In this document: piece by piece, positions 7,360 to 14,201 of the stretch
Layout: the number at the start of each line of letters is the position of its first letter
Position numbering within the stretch: the first letter of the stretch is position 1
Assembly: GCA_002360535.1 (NCBI GenBank)
Contig: DEQR01000080.1
Location: forward strand, 1-19,357
DNA from: Thiobacillus sp. UBA3361
Lineage (GTDB): Bacteria > Pseudomonadota > Gammaproteobacteria > Burkholderiales > Thiobacillaceae
Direction of reading: 5' to 3'
DNA length: 19,357 nucleotides
The notes under the pieces: generated by a model
Told to the model about the DNA's origin: nothing
Databases searched by the model: none
The model's input: only the letters and a program-made list of their open reading frames with translations
Position numbers and translations under genes: made by a program

Positions 7360-8379
7360 ATGGACGACAACAAGAGCAAGGCCCTGAGCGCGGCCCTTTC
7401 CCAGATCGAGAAGCAGTTCGGCAAGGGCTCCATCATGCGCATGGGCGACGGCAGCGTGGCCGAGGACCTGCAGGTCATCTCCACCGGTTCCCTGGGCCTG
7501 GACGTGGCCCTGGGCGTGGGTGGCTTGCCCAAGGGGCGGGTGGTGGAGGTCTATGGCCCGGAATCCTCGGGCAAGACGACGCTGACCCTGCAGGTGATCG
7601 CCGAGGCGCAAAAGGCCGGCGGCACCTGCGCCTTCATCGACGCCGAGCATGCCCTGGACCCCAACTATGCCCAGAAGCTGGGCGTGAACGTCAACGAGCT
7701 GCTCATCTCCCAGCCGGACACCGGTGAGCAGGCCCTGGAGATCGCCGACATGCTGGTGCGTTCCAGCGCCGTCGATGTGATCGTCATCGACTCGGTGGCG
7801 GCCCTGACCCCCAAGGCGGAGATCGAGGGCGAGATGGGCGACTCCCACGTGGGCCTGCAGGCCCGCCTGATGAGCCAGGCCCTGCGCAAGCTCACCGCCA
7901 ACATCAAGCGCACCAACACCCTGGTCATCTTCATCAACCAGATCCGGATGAAGATCGGCGTCATGTTCGGCAATCCCGAAACCACCACCGGCGGCAATGC
8001 TTTGAAGTTCTATGCATCGGTGCGCCTGGACATCCGCCGCATCGGCGCCATCAAGAAGGGCGACGAGGTGATCGGCAGCGAGACGCGGGTGAAGGTGGTC
8101 AAGAACAAGGTGTCGCCCCCCTTCAGGGAGGCCATCTTCGACATCCTCTACGGCGAGGGCATCTCCCGCCAGGGTGAGATCATCGAACTGGGCGTGGCCC
8201 AGAAGCTCATCGACAAGTCCGGCGCCTGGTACGCCTACCAAGGGGAGAAGATCGGCCAGGGCAAGGACAACGCACGGGAATACCTGCGCGAGCACCCGGA
8301 GATGGCCACCGAGATCGAGGCCCAGATTCGTGAGCGCTTGGGCGTAAAGATGCCCGGCGGAGTGCCGGCAGAGGCCTGA
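7360..8379 (+). CDS. recA: Recombinase RecA
   Basis: RecA forms ATP-dependent filaments on single-stranded DNA, drives homologous strand exchange and stimulates LexA self-cleavage. The 339-aa protein is full length. It has the Walker A motif GPESSGKTT (about residues 66-74), Walker B VIVIDSVAALTPKAEIEGEMGD, the L1/L2 DNA-binding loop region (SHVGLQARLMSQALRKL, NQIRMKIGVMFGNPETTTGGNALKFYASVRLDIRRIG) and a C-terminal domain ending in a mixed charged tail. The N-terminus MDDNKSKALSAALSQIEKQFGKGSIMRMGD is typical of the family. A strong GGAGG supports the ATG. recX follows 8 bases after the stop. Confidence 0.98.
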   Translation: MDDNKSKALSAALSQIEKQFGKGSIMRMGDGSVAEDLQVISTGSLGLDVALGVGGLPKGRVVEVYGPESSGKTTLTLQVIAEAQKAGGTCAFIDAEHALDPNYAQKLGVNVNELLISQPDTGEQALEIADMLVRSSAVDVIVIDSVAALTPKAEIEGEMGDSHVGLQARLMSQALRKLTANIKRTNTLVIFINQIRMKIGVMFGNPETTTGGNALKFYASVRLDIRRIGAIKKGDEVIGSETRVKVVKNKVSPPFREAIFDILYGEGISRQGEIIELGVAQKLIDKSGAWYAYQGEKIGQGKDNAREYLREHPEMATEIEAQIRERLGVKMPGGVPAEA

Positions 8380-8387
8380 CGGCAGGC

Positions 8388-8822
8388 ATGCCCAGCCTGC
8401 GGGAGCGGGCCCTGGGGTATCTGGCCCGGCGCGAGCACAGCCGGGCCGAACTGGCCCGTAAGCTGTCGCCCCATGGCGAGGCGGACGAGATCGCCGCCCT
8501 GCTGGACGCCCTGGAACAAGAGCGGTTGCTGTCCGACGGCCGCTTCGCCGAATCCCTGCGTCACACCCGCCAGGGCCGCTACGGCAGCCTCAGACTGAGA
8601 CACGAATTGCAGCAGAAAGGCGTGGCCGCCGGCCAGGCCGAACGGGAAGTGGAACTTGCGCGCGTCTCCGACCTGGAACATGCGCGCGCCGTGTGGCTGA
8701 AGAAATTCGGTGCGCCGCCGGCGGATGCCAGGGAGCGGGCCAGGCAGATGCGCTTCCTCCTCGGGCGCGGCTTCCCCATGGACGTGGCCGTCCGGGTGGT
8801 GGGTGGCCGGGAGGTAGATTAA
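8388..8822 (+). CDS. recX: RecA regulatory protein RecX
   Basis: RecX binds RecA filaments and limits RecA activity. The 144-aa protein is short and highly charged with the RecX three-helix repeats: RERALGYLARREHSRAELARKL (first repeat), IAALLDALEQERLLSDGRFAESLRHTRQGRYGSLRLRHELQQKGV (second, with the conserved L-D-RFAE pattern) and RARQMRFLLGRGFPMDVAVRVV at the C-terminus. The position right behind recA confirms the call. Its stop codon TAA (8820-8822) overlaps, tail to tail, the stop codon of the convergent dehydrogenase gene through the shared TTAA at 8819-8822, so no terminator fits between the two genes. Confidence 0.94.
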   Translation: MPSLRERALGYLARREHSRAELARKLSPHGEADEIAALLDALEQERLLSDGRFAESLRHTRQGRYGSLRLRHELQQKGVAAGQAEREVELARVSDLEHARAVWLKKFGAPPADARERARQMRFLLGRGFPMDVAVRVVGGREVD

Positions 8823-10006
8823 ATCCGCTCCTCCAGAATCGCCGCGATCTCCCCGTCTTCCAACACCAGCGGATTGGTCTTCATGCTGCTGCCCCGGCTG
8901 TTGGCCACGATGTGGTCGATGTCGCCGCGGGCCGCGCCGTAGGCCGAGAGGCGAGGCAGTTCGAGCCGCCGCTGCCAATCCTCCAGGATTTCCAGCAGGG
9001 CTGCTCGGGCCGCGTCGCCGTCGAGGCCGGTGCGGTTCGCCAGCAGGCGCCCGGCGGTGGCGTATTTCCCCAATGCCGGGCTGTCCGGCGCACGCCTCCC
9101 TAGAGCCTCGATGTTGACCCGCGTGGCGGTGGCCACCAGGGTGCCGCACACCACACCGTGGGGGATGGGGAAGAACGCCCCCAGCGGTGCCGCCAGGCCG
9201 TGCACCGAGCCCAGTCCCACCTGGGCCAGGGTGATGCCAGACAGCAGGGCGGCATAGGCCATGCGCCCGCGGCAGGCAGCGGCATCCCCTGTGCCCGAGT
9301 ACCAGGGCAGCAGACTGTCGCGCACCGCCTCCATGCCGGACAGGGCCAGGGCGTCGGTGAAGGGGTTGGCCCGAGTGGAAACATAGGACTCCAGCAACTG
9401 GGTGTAGGCATCCATGCCGTTGGCCGCCAGCACCCGCGGCGGACAGGTGGCCAGCAGGTCGGGATCGACCAGGGCGTATTCCGCCACCAGGCGCTCGTCC
9501 CGGAAAGACTTCTTGAACCCCGCCGGACCGTGGACGCTGAGCACCGCGTTCTTGGTGGCCTCGGAGCCGGTGCCCGCCGTGGTGGGCACGGCGATGAAGG
9601 GCGTGGCGGGGCCGAGATACGGCCGTTCGGGTCCGACCCCCTCCAGGTGGTCCATGACCGAATTGCCGGGCCGCAGCAGGCCGGCGATCGCCTTGGCCGC
9701 GTCCAGGGCGCTGCCGCCGCCGATGCCCGCCACTAGATCGAACCGCCCCGTGCGGTGGTCCCGCACTGCGCCATCCACCAGTTGCGGGGAAGGCTCGCCG
9801 GCGACCCGGCAGAGGACCCAGGATATCCCCGCCGTCTCCAACCCGTCCCGCAGCCGTGGCCAGGCCGGGCCGGACAGGAAGGAACTGCCGCCGGTCACCA
9901 GCAGCAGCCGTTTTCCGTAGCGTCCGGCGATTTCCGGCAGGCGGTCGAGGGCTCCGGCGCCGAACTCTATGCGCGGCAGGCGGGCGATGCTGAAGGGGGC
10001 GGGCAT
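8819..10006 (-). CDS. Iron-containing-type alcohol dehydrogenase (PF00465-like), altered metal site
   Basis: The 395-aa protein has the family layout. An N-terminal nucleotide-binding region carries RIEFGAGALDRL, LLLVTGGSSFL, GIGGGSALDAAKAIAGLL and AVPTTAGTGSEATKNAVL. A C-terminal helical metal-binding domain carries NGMDAYTQLLESYVSTRANPFTDALAL and GSVHGLAAPLGAFFPIPHGVVCGTL. Metal ligands by family pattern would be Asp199, position 203, His269 and His283. Position 203 is Gln here instead of the usual His (DAYTQ rather than DALTH). The activity is probably NAD(P)-dependent alcohol/aldehyde interconversion, substrate unknown. The ATG at 10006 has CGGGAG 5 bases upstream, better than an ATG ten codons earlier. 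It is the only complete minus-strand gene and is divergent from the glycine riboswitch. Confidence 0.88.
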   Translation of the reverse strand: MPAPFSIARLPRIEFGAGALDRLPEIAGRYGKRLLLVTGGSSFLSGPAWPRLRDGLETAGISWVLCRVAGEPSPQLVDGAVRDHRTGRFDLVAGIGGGSALDAAKAIAGLLRPGNSVMDHLEGVGPERPYLGPATPFIAVPTTAGTGSEATKNAVLSVHGPAGFKKSFRDERLVAEYALVDPDLLATCPPRVLAANGMDAYTQLLESYVSTRANPFTDALALSGMEAVRDSLLPWYSGTGDAAACRGRMAYAALLSGITLAQVGLGSVHGLAAPLGAFFPIPHGVVCGTLVATATRVNIEALGRRAPDSPALGKYATAGRLLANRTGLDGDAARAALLEILEDWQRRLELPRLSAYGAARGDIDHIVANSRGSSMKTNPLVLEDGEIAAILEERI

Positions 10007-10105
10007 GGCGACTCCCGGTTTCGAGAAAGGATGCACCTAGTTTTACACCACAAGCCGGACGGCGGGTTACGTACCGCGTTTGGGAGAGCGTTCGCATGCC
10101 ACGGC

Positions 10106-10135
10106 TTGTTCCACGCGGGCGCGCTCGGGTATAGT
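10106..10135 (+). promoter_or_regulatory. Candidate sigma70 promoter for the glycine riboswitch/gcv operon
   Basis: TTGTTC (10106-10111) and TATAGT (10130-10135) with an 18-bp spacer fit a sigma70-type promoter. Transcription would begin near 10142, a few bases before the first riboswitch stem at 10149, which is the expected arrangement. Confidence 0.6.
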
Positions 10136-10148
10136 GGCCGGGCTATCG

Positions 10149-10326
10149 TTTCCGCGGGAGAGCGCCCGGAAACCGAAAGGTTTTCGCGGGCCGCCGAAGG
10201 CGTAAAACCACCCGTAATCGCTCAGGCAAAAGGGCCGCGGAAATTGGGCAACTCTGGAGAGCGCGGCTGCCGTCGAAGGGTCAGGCCGCCACCGATGGGG
10301 TAACACTCTCAGGTACCGGGACAGAG
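10149..10326 (+). ncRNA. Tandem glycine riboswitch (two aptamers)
   Basis: Two glycine aptamers lie in series upstream of gcvT. Aptamer 1 closes with a perfect 9-bp P1: TTTCCGCGG (10149-10157) against CCGCGGAAA (10235-10243). It contains the conserved GGAGAG just inside P1, CCGCCGAAGGCGTAA and CGCTCAGGCAAAAGG. After an 8-nt linker, aptamer 2 closes with CTCTG (10252-10256) against CAGAG (10322-10326). It contains GGAGAGCGCG, a CCGATGGGGTAAC element and CTCTCAGGTACCGGGACAGAG. These are the core motifs of the gcvT/glycine riboswitch class. The P1 strand of aptamer 2 abuts and shares G10326 with the terminator stem, so glycine binding should interfere with termination (an ON switch). This is inferred, not shown. 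Confidence 0.95.
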
Positions 10327-10355
10327 GGGTGCAGGCGCCAGTCCGCACCCCTTTT
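10326..10355 (+). terminator. Intrinsic terminator, expression platform of the glycine riboswitch
   Basis: GGGGTGC (10326-10332) pairs perfectly with GCACCCC (10345-10351) across a 12-nt loop and is followed at once by TTTT (10352-10355). It sits directly after aptamer 2 and before gcvT, so it is a regulated attenuator rather than an operon end. Confidence 0.85.
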
Positions 10356-10363
10356 GCATTTCC

Positions 10364-10377
10364 CCGGCGATCGCCGG
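10364..10377. repeat. 14-bp perfect palindrome in the gcvT leader
   Basis: CCGGCGATCGCCGG is fully self-complementary and lies between the riboswitch terminator and gcvT. Its core GCGATCGC equals the octamer known as HIP1 in cyanobacteria; a single copy in GC-rich DNA may be chance. It could be a protein site or a small cruciform, with no further evidence. Confidence 0.5.
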
Positions 10378-10427
10378 AATGCATGGGCGACCGGGCCGCG
10401 TGAACCCCACCGCCATCGAGACGCGAA

Positions 10428-11519
10428 ATGCTCAAACAGACGCCGCTGAACGCCAAACACCGGGAACTCGACGCCAAGCTGGTGGACTTCTCCGGCTGGG
10501 AGATGCCCATCCACTACGGCTCCCAGCTCGAGGAGCACCACCACGTCCGGCGCGCCGCCGGCATGTTCGATGTGTCCCACATGCTGCCCGTGGACCTGCG
10601 CGGCGAGGCCATCCGGGACTTCCTGCTGCGCCTGCTGGCCAACAACGTGGACAAGCTGCAAACCACCGGCAAGGCCCTCTATACCTGCATGCTGCACGAG
10701 GGCGGCGGGGTCATCGACGACCTGATCGTCTATTACATGCACGAGGGCTGGTTCCGCGTCGTGGTCAACGCAGGCTGCGCCGACAAGGACCTGGCCTGGA
10801 TGGAGGCGCAGCAGAAACAATTCGCCCCCGGCGTGCGGATCCAGCCGCGCCGCGACCTGGCGATGATCGCCGTGCAGGGCCCCGAGGCCGCCGACAAGCT
10901 GTGGCAGGCCATGCCCGGCAGCCGTGAGCTGACCGAGCCGATGAAACCGTTCACCGCCGTCACCGTGGGCGACATGTTCATTGCCCGCACCGGCTACACC
11001 GGCGAGGACGGCTTCGAGGTCATGCTGCCGGCCAAGGCCGCGCCCTATTTCTGGCAGGCCCTGCTGGACGTGGGAGTGAAGCCCTGCGGCCTGGGCGCGC
11101 GTGACACCCTGCGCCTGGAGGCGGGCATGAACCTCTTCGGCCAGGACATGGATGAAAAAGTCACGCCCCTGGAATCCGGCCTGGCCTGGACCGTGGATTT
11201 GAAGGCCGAACGCGACTTCATCGGCAAGGACGCCCTGCTGCGCCTGCCTAGGGTGGGGCCCACGGCGCGCCGCCTGGTGGGCCTGAAACTGCTGGACAAG
11301 GGCGTCCTGCGCGGCCACCAGAAGGTGGTCACCCCGGCCGGCGAGGGCGAGATCACCAGCGGGAGCTTCAGTCCGACACTGAACGCCTCCATCGCCCTGG
11401 CGCGGGTGCCGGCGGCGGTGAACGTGGGCGACGAGGTGGAGGTGGAAATCCGCGCCAGACGCCTCAAGGCGGCTGTGGTGAAATATCCTTTCGTGCGCCA
11501 GGGCAAGGCCCTGGTGTGA
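10428..11519 (+). CDS. gcvT: Glycine cleavage system T protein (aminomethyltransferase)
   Basis: GcvT takes the aminomethyl group carried on lipoyl-GcvH, passes the one-carbon unit to tetrahydrofolate and releases ammonia. The 363-aa protein begins LKQTPLNAKHRELDAKLVDFSGWEMP and has GMFDVSHMLPVDLRG, YTCMLHEGGGVIDDLIVY (folate/active site region, with the conserved Asp), RTGYTGEDGFEVMLP, GLGARDTLRLEAGMNLFGQDMDE, GLAWTVDL and the C-terminal SPTLNASIALARVP, all normal for the family. It is the first gene of the operon controlled by the glycine riboswitch. No strong Shine-Dalgarno is visible near the ATG at 10428. Its TGA stop is also the first three bases of a TGAGGCG heptamer array. Confidence 0.97.
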   Translation: MLKQTPLNAKHRELDAKLVDFSGWEMPIHYGSQLEEHHHVRRAAGMFDVSHMLPVDLRGEAIRDFLLRLLANNVDKLQTTGKALYTCMLHEGGGVIDDLIVYYMHEGWFRVVVNAGCADKDLAWMEAQQKQFAPGVRIQPRRDLAMIAVQGPEAADKLWQAMPGSRELTEPMKPFTAVTVGDMFIARTGYTGEDGFEVMLPAKAAPYFWQALLDVGVKPCGLGARDTLRLEAGMNLFGQDMDEKVTPLESGLAWTVDLKAERDFIGKDALLRLPRVGPTARRLVGLKLLDKGVLRGHQKVVTPAGEGEITSGSFSPTLNASIALARVPAAVNVGDEVEVEIRARRLKAAVVKYPFVRQGKALV

Positions 11520-11591
11520 GGCGAGAGGCGTCAGGCGTGAGGCGCAGGGTTGCCGAGGTTTTTCGCCTCACGCCTCACCCCTCACACCTCA
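11517..11591 (+). repeat. Inverted heptad array (TGAGGCG / CGCCTCA) between gcvT and gcvH
   Basis: The left arm has four 7-mers: TGAGGCG, AGAGGCG, TCAGGCG and TGAGGCG (11517-11544). After a 19-nt spacer the right arm has four complementary 7-mers: CGCCTCA, CGCCTCA, CCCCTCA and CACCTCA (11564-11591). The arms can form a hairpin of up to 28 bp with a few mismatches, and pairing can slip by whole 7-nt units. The gcvT stop codon TGA is the start of the first heptamer. The element ends 19 bases before the gcvH ATG. Confidence 0.93.
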
Positions 11592-11610
11592 CCCGTTACG
11601 GAGCAACACG

Positions 11611-12000
11611 ATGAGCATCCCCGCCGACCTGAAATACACCAAATCCCACGAGTGGATCCGCCGCGAGGCGGACGGCAGCGTATCCGTGGGCATCACCGAC
11701 CACGCCCAGGACCTGCTGGGGGATATGGTATTCGTGGAAAACCCCACCTTGGGCCGGCATCTGGCCGCCGAGGAAGAATGCGCCGTGGTCGAATCGGTCA
11801 AGGCCGCCTCCGACGTCTATGCCCCCGTGGCCGGCGAAGTGGTGGCGGTGAACCAGGATCTGGAATCCGCCCCCGAGAGCATCAACCAGGATCCCTACGG
11901 CGCCTGGATGTTCAGGCTCATGCCCGCCAATCCCGGGGATATCGACGGCCTGCTGGACGCGGCGGCGTATCAGGCCCTGGTGGAGTCGGAAGGCCACTAA
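11611..12000 (+). CDS. gcvH: Glycine cleavage system H protein (lipoyl carrier)
   Basis: GcvH shuttles the aminomethyl intermediate between the P, T and L proteins on a swinging lipoyl arm. The 129-aa protein has DLKYTKSHEWIRRE at the N-terminus, VGITDHAQDLLGDMVFVENPTLG, and the lipoylation site AVVESVKAASDVYAPVAGEVV with Lys64. The C-terminus has the usual INQDPYGAWMFRLMP. The length is typical. Of the four genes that follow a heptad element, this is the only one with a visible Shine-Dalgarno (CGGAG about 9 bases before the ATG). Confidence 0.97.
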   Translation: MSIPADLKYTKSHEWIRREADGSVSVGITDHAQDLLGDMVFVENPTLGRHLAAEEECAVVESVKAASDVYAPVAGEVVAVNQDLESAPESINQDPYGAWMFRLMPANPGDIDGLLDAAAYQALVESEGH

Positions 12001-12002
12001 GG

Positions 12003-12101
12003 CAGATGCAAGGTTCAAGATACAAGGTTCACTATCCAAGACTCAGGAACGCCACGGGTCTAGCCTTTCCTTGCGCCTTGAACCTTGAATCTTGACTCTG
12101 A
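12003..12101 (+). repeat. Inverted heptad array (CAAG/CTTG, 7-nt period) between gcvH and gcvPA
   Basis: CAAG recurs at 12009, 12016, 12023 and 12037 (the 12030 unit is CACT), exactly 7 nt apart, in units such as GTTCAAG. The opposing arm has CTTG at 12070, 12077, 12084 and 12091 with the same period (units CCTTGAA). The two arms can pair as a long imperfect hairpin. The first 17 bases (12003-12019) are identical to the start of the element before gcvPB. It ends just before the gcvPA ATG and leaves no room for a recognisable ribosome binding site. Confidence 0.93.
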
Positions 12102-12107
12102 TCAGAC

Positions 12108-13505
12108 ATGCCCTTCATCCCCCATACCGAGTCCGACATCGCAGAGATGCTCGCCGCCATCGGCGTGCCGTCCATCGACAGCCTGTTCGACGAAATTCCC
12201 TCCGACCTGAATTGCGCCGGCCTGGCGGGCGTGCCCGAGGGGTTGTCGGAAATGGCCGTCACGCGGCTGATGCACGAGCGCGCGGCGGCGGACGGCTTCT
12301 ATCTCAACTTCCTGGGCGCCGGCGCTTACGAGCACCACATCCCGGCGGCGGTGTGGCAGATCGTCACCCGGGGCGAGTTCTATTCCGCCTACACCCCCTA
12401 CCAGGCCGAGGCCAGCCAGGGCACCCTGCAACTGCTCTACGAATACCAGTCCATGATGGCCAGCCTCACCGGCCTGGACGTGTCCAACGCCTCCCTCTAC
12501 GACGGCGCCAGCGCCCTGGCCGAGGCGGTGCTGATGGCGGTGCGGGCCAACAAGGCGGGCCGCAGGCGGGTGCTCATGCCGGCCACCGTGCATCCTCGCT
12601 ACCGGGTGGTCACCGAGGCCATTGTCGGAAATCAGGGTATCGAACTGATCGGCGTGCCCTACGACCCGGCCACCGGCCAGACCCGCCTGGATGCCCTGGA
12701 CGCCCTGGACGGCGCCGCCGTCCTGGTCATCCCCCAGCCCAACTTCTTCGGGGTGCTGGAGCCGGTGGATGCCCTCACCGACTGGGCCCACGGGCACGGC
12801 ATGCTGGCCATCGCCGTGGCCAACCCGGTCAGCCTGGGGCTGCTCAAGCCGCCGGGCCGGTGGGGCGAGGGTACGCAACCCCGCGGTGCCGACATTTGCG
12901 TCGGCGACGGCCAGCCCCTGGGCGTGCCCCTCAGTTCCGGCGGCCCCTATTTCGGCTTCATGACCGCCCGGCAGGCCCTGGTGCGGCAGATGCCCGGCCG
13001 CATCGTCGGTCGCACCGTCGATCTGGACGGCCAGCCCGGCTTCGCCCTGACCTTGCAGGCCCGCGAGCAGCACATCCGCCGCTCCAAGGCGACTTCCAAC
13101 ATCTGCACCAATCAGGGCCTGCTGGTCACCGCCGCCACCATCCACATGGCCCTGCTGGGGCCGGCCGGCCTGAAGAACGTCGCTCTCCAATGCCATGCCA
13201 CTGCCCGCGCGCTGCTGGAAAAACTCACCGCCATCGACGGTGTCGAGCGGGTCTTCGGCGGGCCGCTGTTCCACGAGGCGGTGATCCGCGCGCCCGTACC
13301 GGCGGCCGATGTCCTCAAGGCCCTGCGTGCCCAGGGCATCCTGGGCGGCCTCGACCTGGGCCGGGAGTATGCGGAACTGGCCGGCTGCATCCTGGTCTGT
13401 TCCACGGAGACCAAGACCGATGGCGACCTGGATGCTTATGCGCAACAATTGGCGCGTATCGTCAGCCGGCGGAGGGAAGGCCCGCCCTGCGGCTACAAAT
13501 CCTGA
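12108..13505 (+). CDS. gcvPA: Glycine dehydrogenase (decarboxylating) subunit 1
   Basis: This is the N-terminal-half subunit of the two-gene P protein, which decarboxylates glycine and loads the aminomethyl group on lipoyl-GcvH. The 465-aa protein starts MPFIPHTESDIAEMLAAIG and has FLGAGAYEHHIPAAV, GEFYSAYTPYQAEASQGTLQLLYEYQSMMASLTGLDVSNASLYDGASALAEA, VIPQPNFFGVLEP, LSSGGPYFGFM and QHIRRSKATSNICTNQGLL, typical for the subunit. It needs GcvPB, which is encoded 0.7 kb downstream after tpx. No Shine-Dalgarno is seen because the repeat element reaches the ATG. The 105-nt gap to tpx holds no gene. Confidence 0.96.
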   Translation: MPFIPHTESDIAEMLAAIGVPSIDSLFDEIPSDLNCAGLAGVPEGLSEMAVTRLMHERAAADGFYLNFLGAGAYEHHIPAAVWQIVTRGEFYSAYTPYQAEASQGTLQLLYEYQSMMASLTGLDVSNASLYDGASALAEAVLMAVRANKAGRRRVLMPATVHPRYRVVTEAIVGNQGIELIGVPYDPATGQTRLDALDALDGAAVLVIPQPNFFGVLEPVDALTDWAHGHGMLAIAVANPVSLGLLKPPGRWGEGTQPRGADICVGDGQPLGVPLSSGGPYFGFMTARQALVRQMPGRIVGRTVDLDGQPGFALTLQAREQHIRRSKATSNICTNQGLLVTAATIHMALLGPAGLKNVALQCHATARALLEKLTAIDGVERVFGGPLFHEAVIRAPVPAADVLKALRAQGILGGLDLGREYAELAGCILVCSTETKTDGDLDAYAQQLARIVSRRREGPPCGYKS

Positions 13506-13610
13506 GATGGCGAATCAATCTGCCGCGCGCCCGCCTGCAACAATTTCTTCACCCACCCGGAAGGGGAGGGGAGTCGCAACAACCGTTCATCAACATAGGA
13601 GATTTGACAG

Positions 13611-14120
13611 ATGGCAACCGTAACCCTGGGCGGCGAGCCCATTTCCGTCGGTGGCAACTTTCCCCGCGTGGGCGATTCTGCCCATTCCTTCATGCTGGTG
13701 GACAAGGACCTGAAGGACGTCTCCCTGTCCTCCTTCTGGGGCAAGAAGAAGGTGCTGAACATCGTGCCCAGCCTGGACACCCCGGTATGCGCCGAATCCA
13801 CCCGCAAGTTCAATGCCGCCGCCTCCGGTCTGCCCAACACCGTGGTGCTGGTGATCTCCGCCGACCTGCCCTTCGCCCAGAACCGCTTCTGCGGCGCCGA
13901 GGGCCTGAATAACGTGGTCACTTTGTCCACCCTGCGGGGCCGGGATTTCCACAAGGACTACGGCGTTATGATCATGGACCCGCCCCTGGCCGGCCTGACC
14001 GCCCGCGCGGTCATCGTCCTGGACGAGCGGGACAAGGTGGTCTATGCGGAGCTGGTCCCCGAGATCAAGCAGGAGCCCAACTACGATGCCGCCCTGACGG
14101 CCGCGAAGGGCGAGGCCTGA
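13611..14120 (+). CDS. tpx: Thiol peroxidase, atypical 2-Cys peroxiredoxin
   Basis: Tpx reduces hydrogen peroxide and lipid or alkyl hydroperoxides using thioredoxin. The 169-aa protein has the Tpx pattern: MATVTLGGEPISVGG, the peroxidatic site SLDTPVCAESTRKFN with Cys60, and the resolving site FAQNRFCGAEGL with Cys94, then DPPLAGLTARAVIVLDERDKVVYAELVPEI. The cysteine spacing matches Tpx rather than Bcp or AhpC. A clear AGGAG (13597-13601) lies 9 bases before the ATG, unlike several neighbours. The gene sits between the two glycine decarboxylase subunit genes, so it is probably co-transcribed with them, though the 105-nt upstream gap could hold its own promoter; none is obvious. Confidence 0.96.
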   Translation: MATVTLGGEPISVGGNFPRVGDSAHSFMLVDKDLKDVSLSSFWGKKKVLNIVPSLDTPVCAESTRKFNAAASGLPNTVVLVISADLPFAQNRFCGAEGLNNVVTLSTLRGRDFHKDYGVMIMDPPLAGLTARAVIVLDERDKVVYAELVPEIKQEPNYDAALTAAKGEA

Positions 14121-14125
14121 AGCGC

Positions 14126-14201
14126 CAGATGCAAGGTTCAAGGCGCAAGGTACAGCGGCGTCCCGGTGCTTGCCTTGAACCTTGAACCTTTCGCCTTCCC
14201 T
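14126..14201 (+). repeat. Inverted heptad array (CAAG/CTTG, 7-nt period) between tpx and gcvPB
   Basis: CAAG recurs at 14132, 14139 and 14146. The opposing arm has CTTG at 14174 and 14181, CTTT at 14188 and CTTC at 14195, all on a 7-nt period. The 17 bases at 14126-14142 are identical to 12003-12019 in the gcvH-gcvPA element, so the two are members of one family. The arms can pair around a short GC-rich loop. The element reaches to within a few bases of the gcvPB ATG, and no Shine-Dalgarno is visible. Confidence 0.93.

Noticed and set aside
11578..11591. Heptad hairpins as plain Rho-independent terminators
   Set aside because: They lack a T-run after the stem and lie between genes of one operon whose downstream members need to be transcribed.
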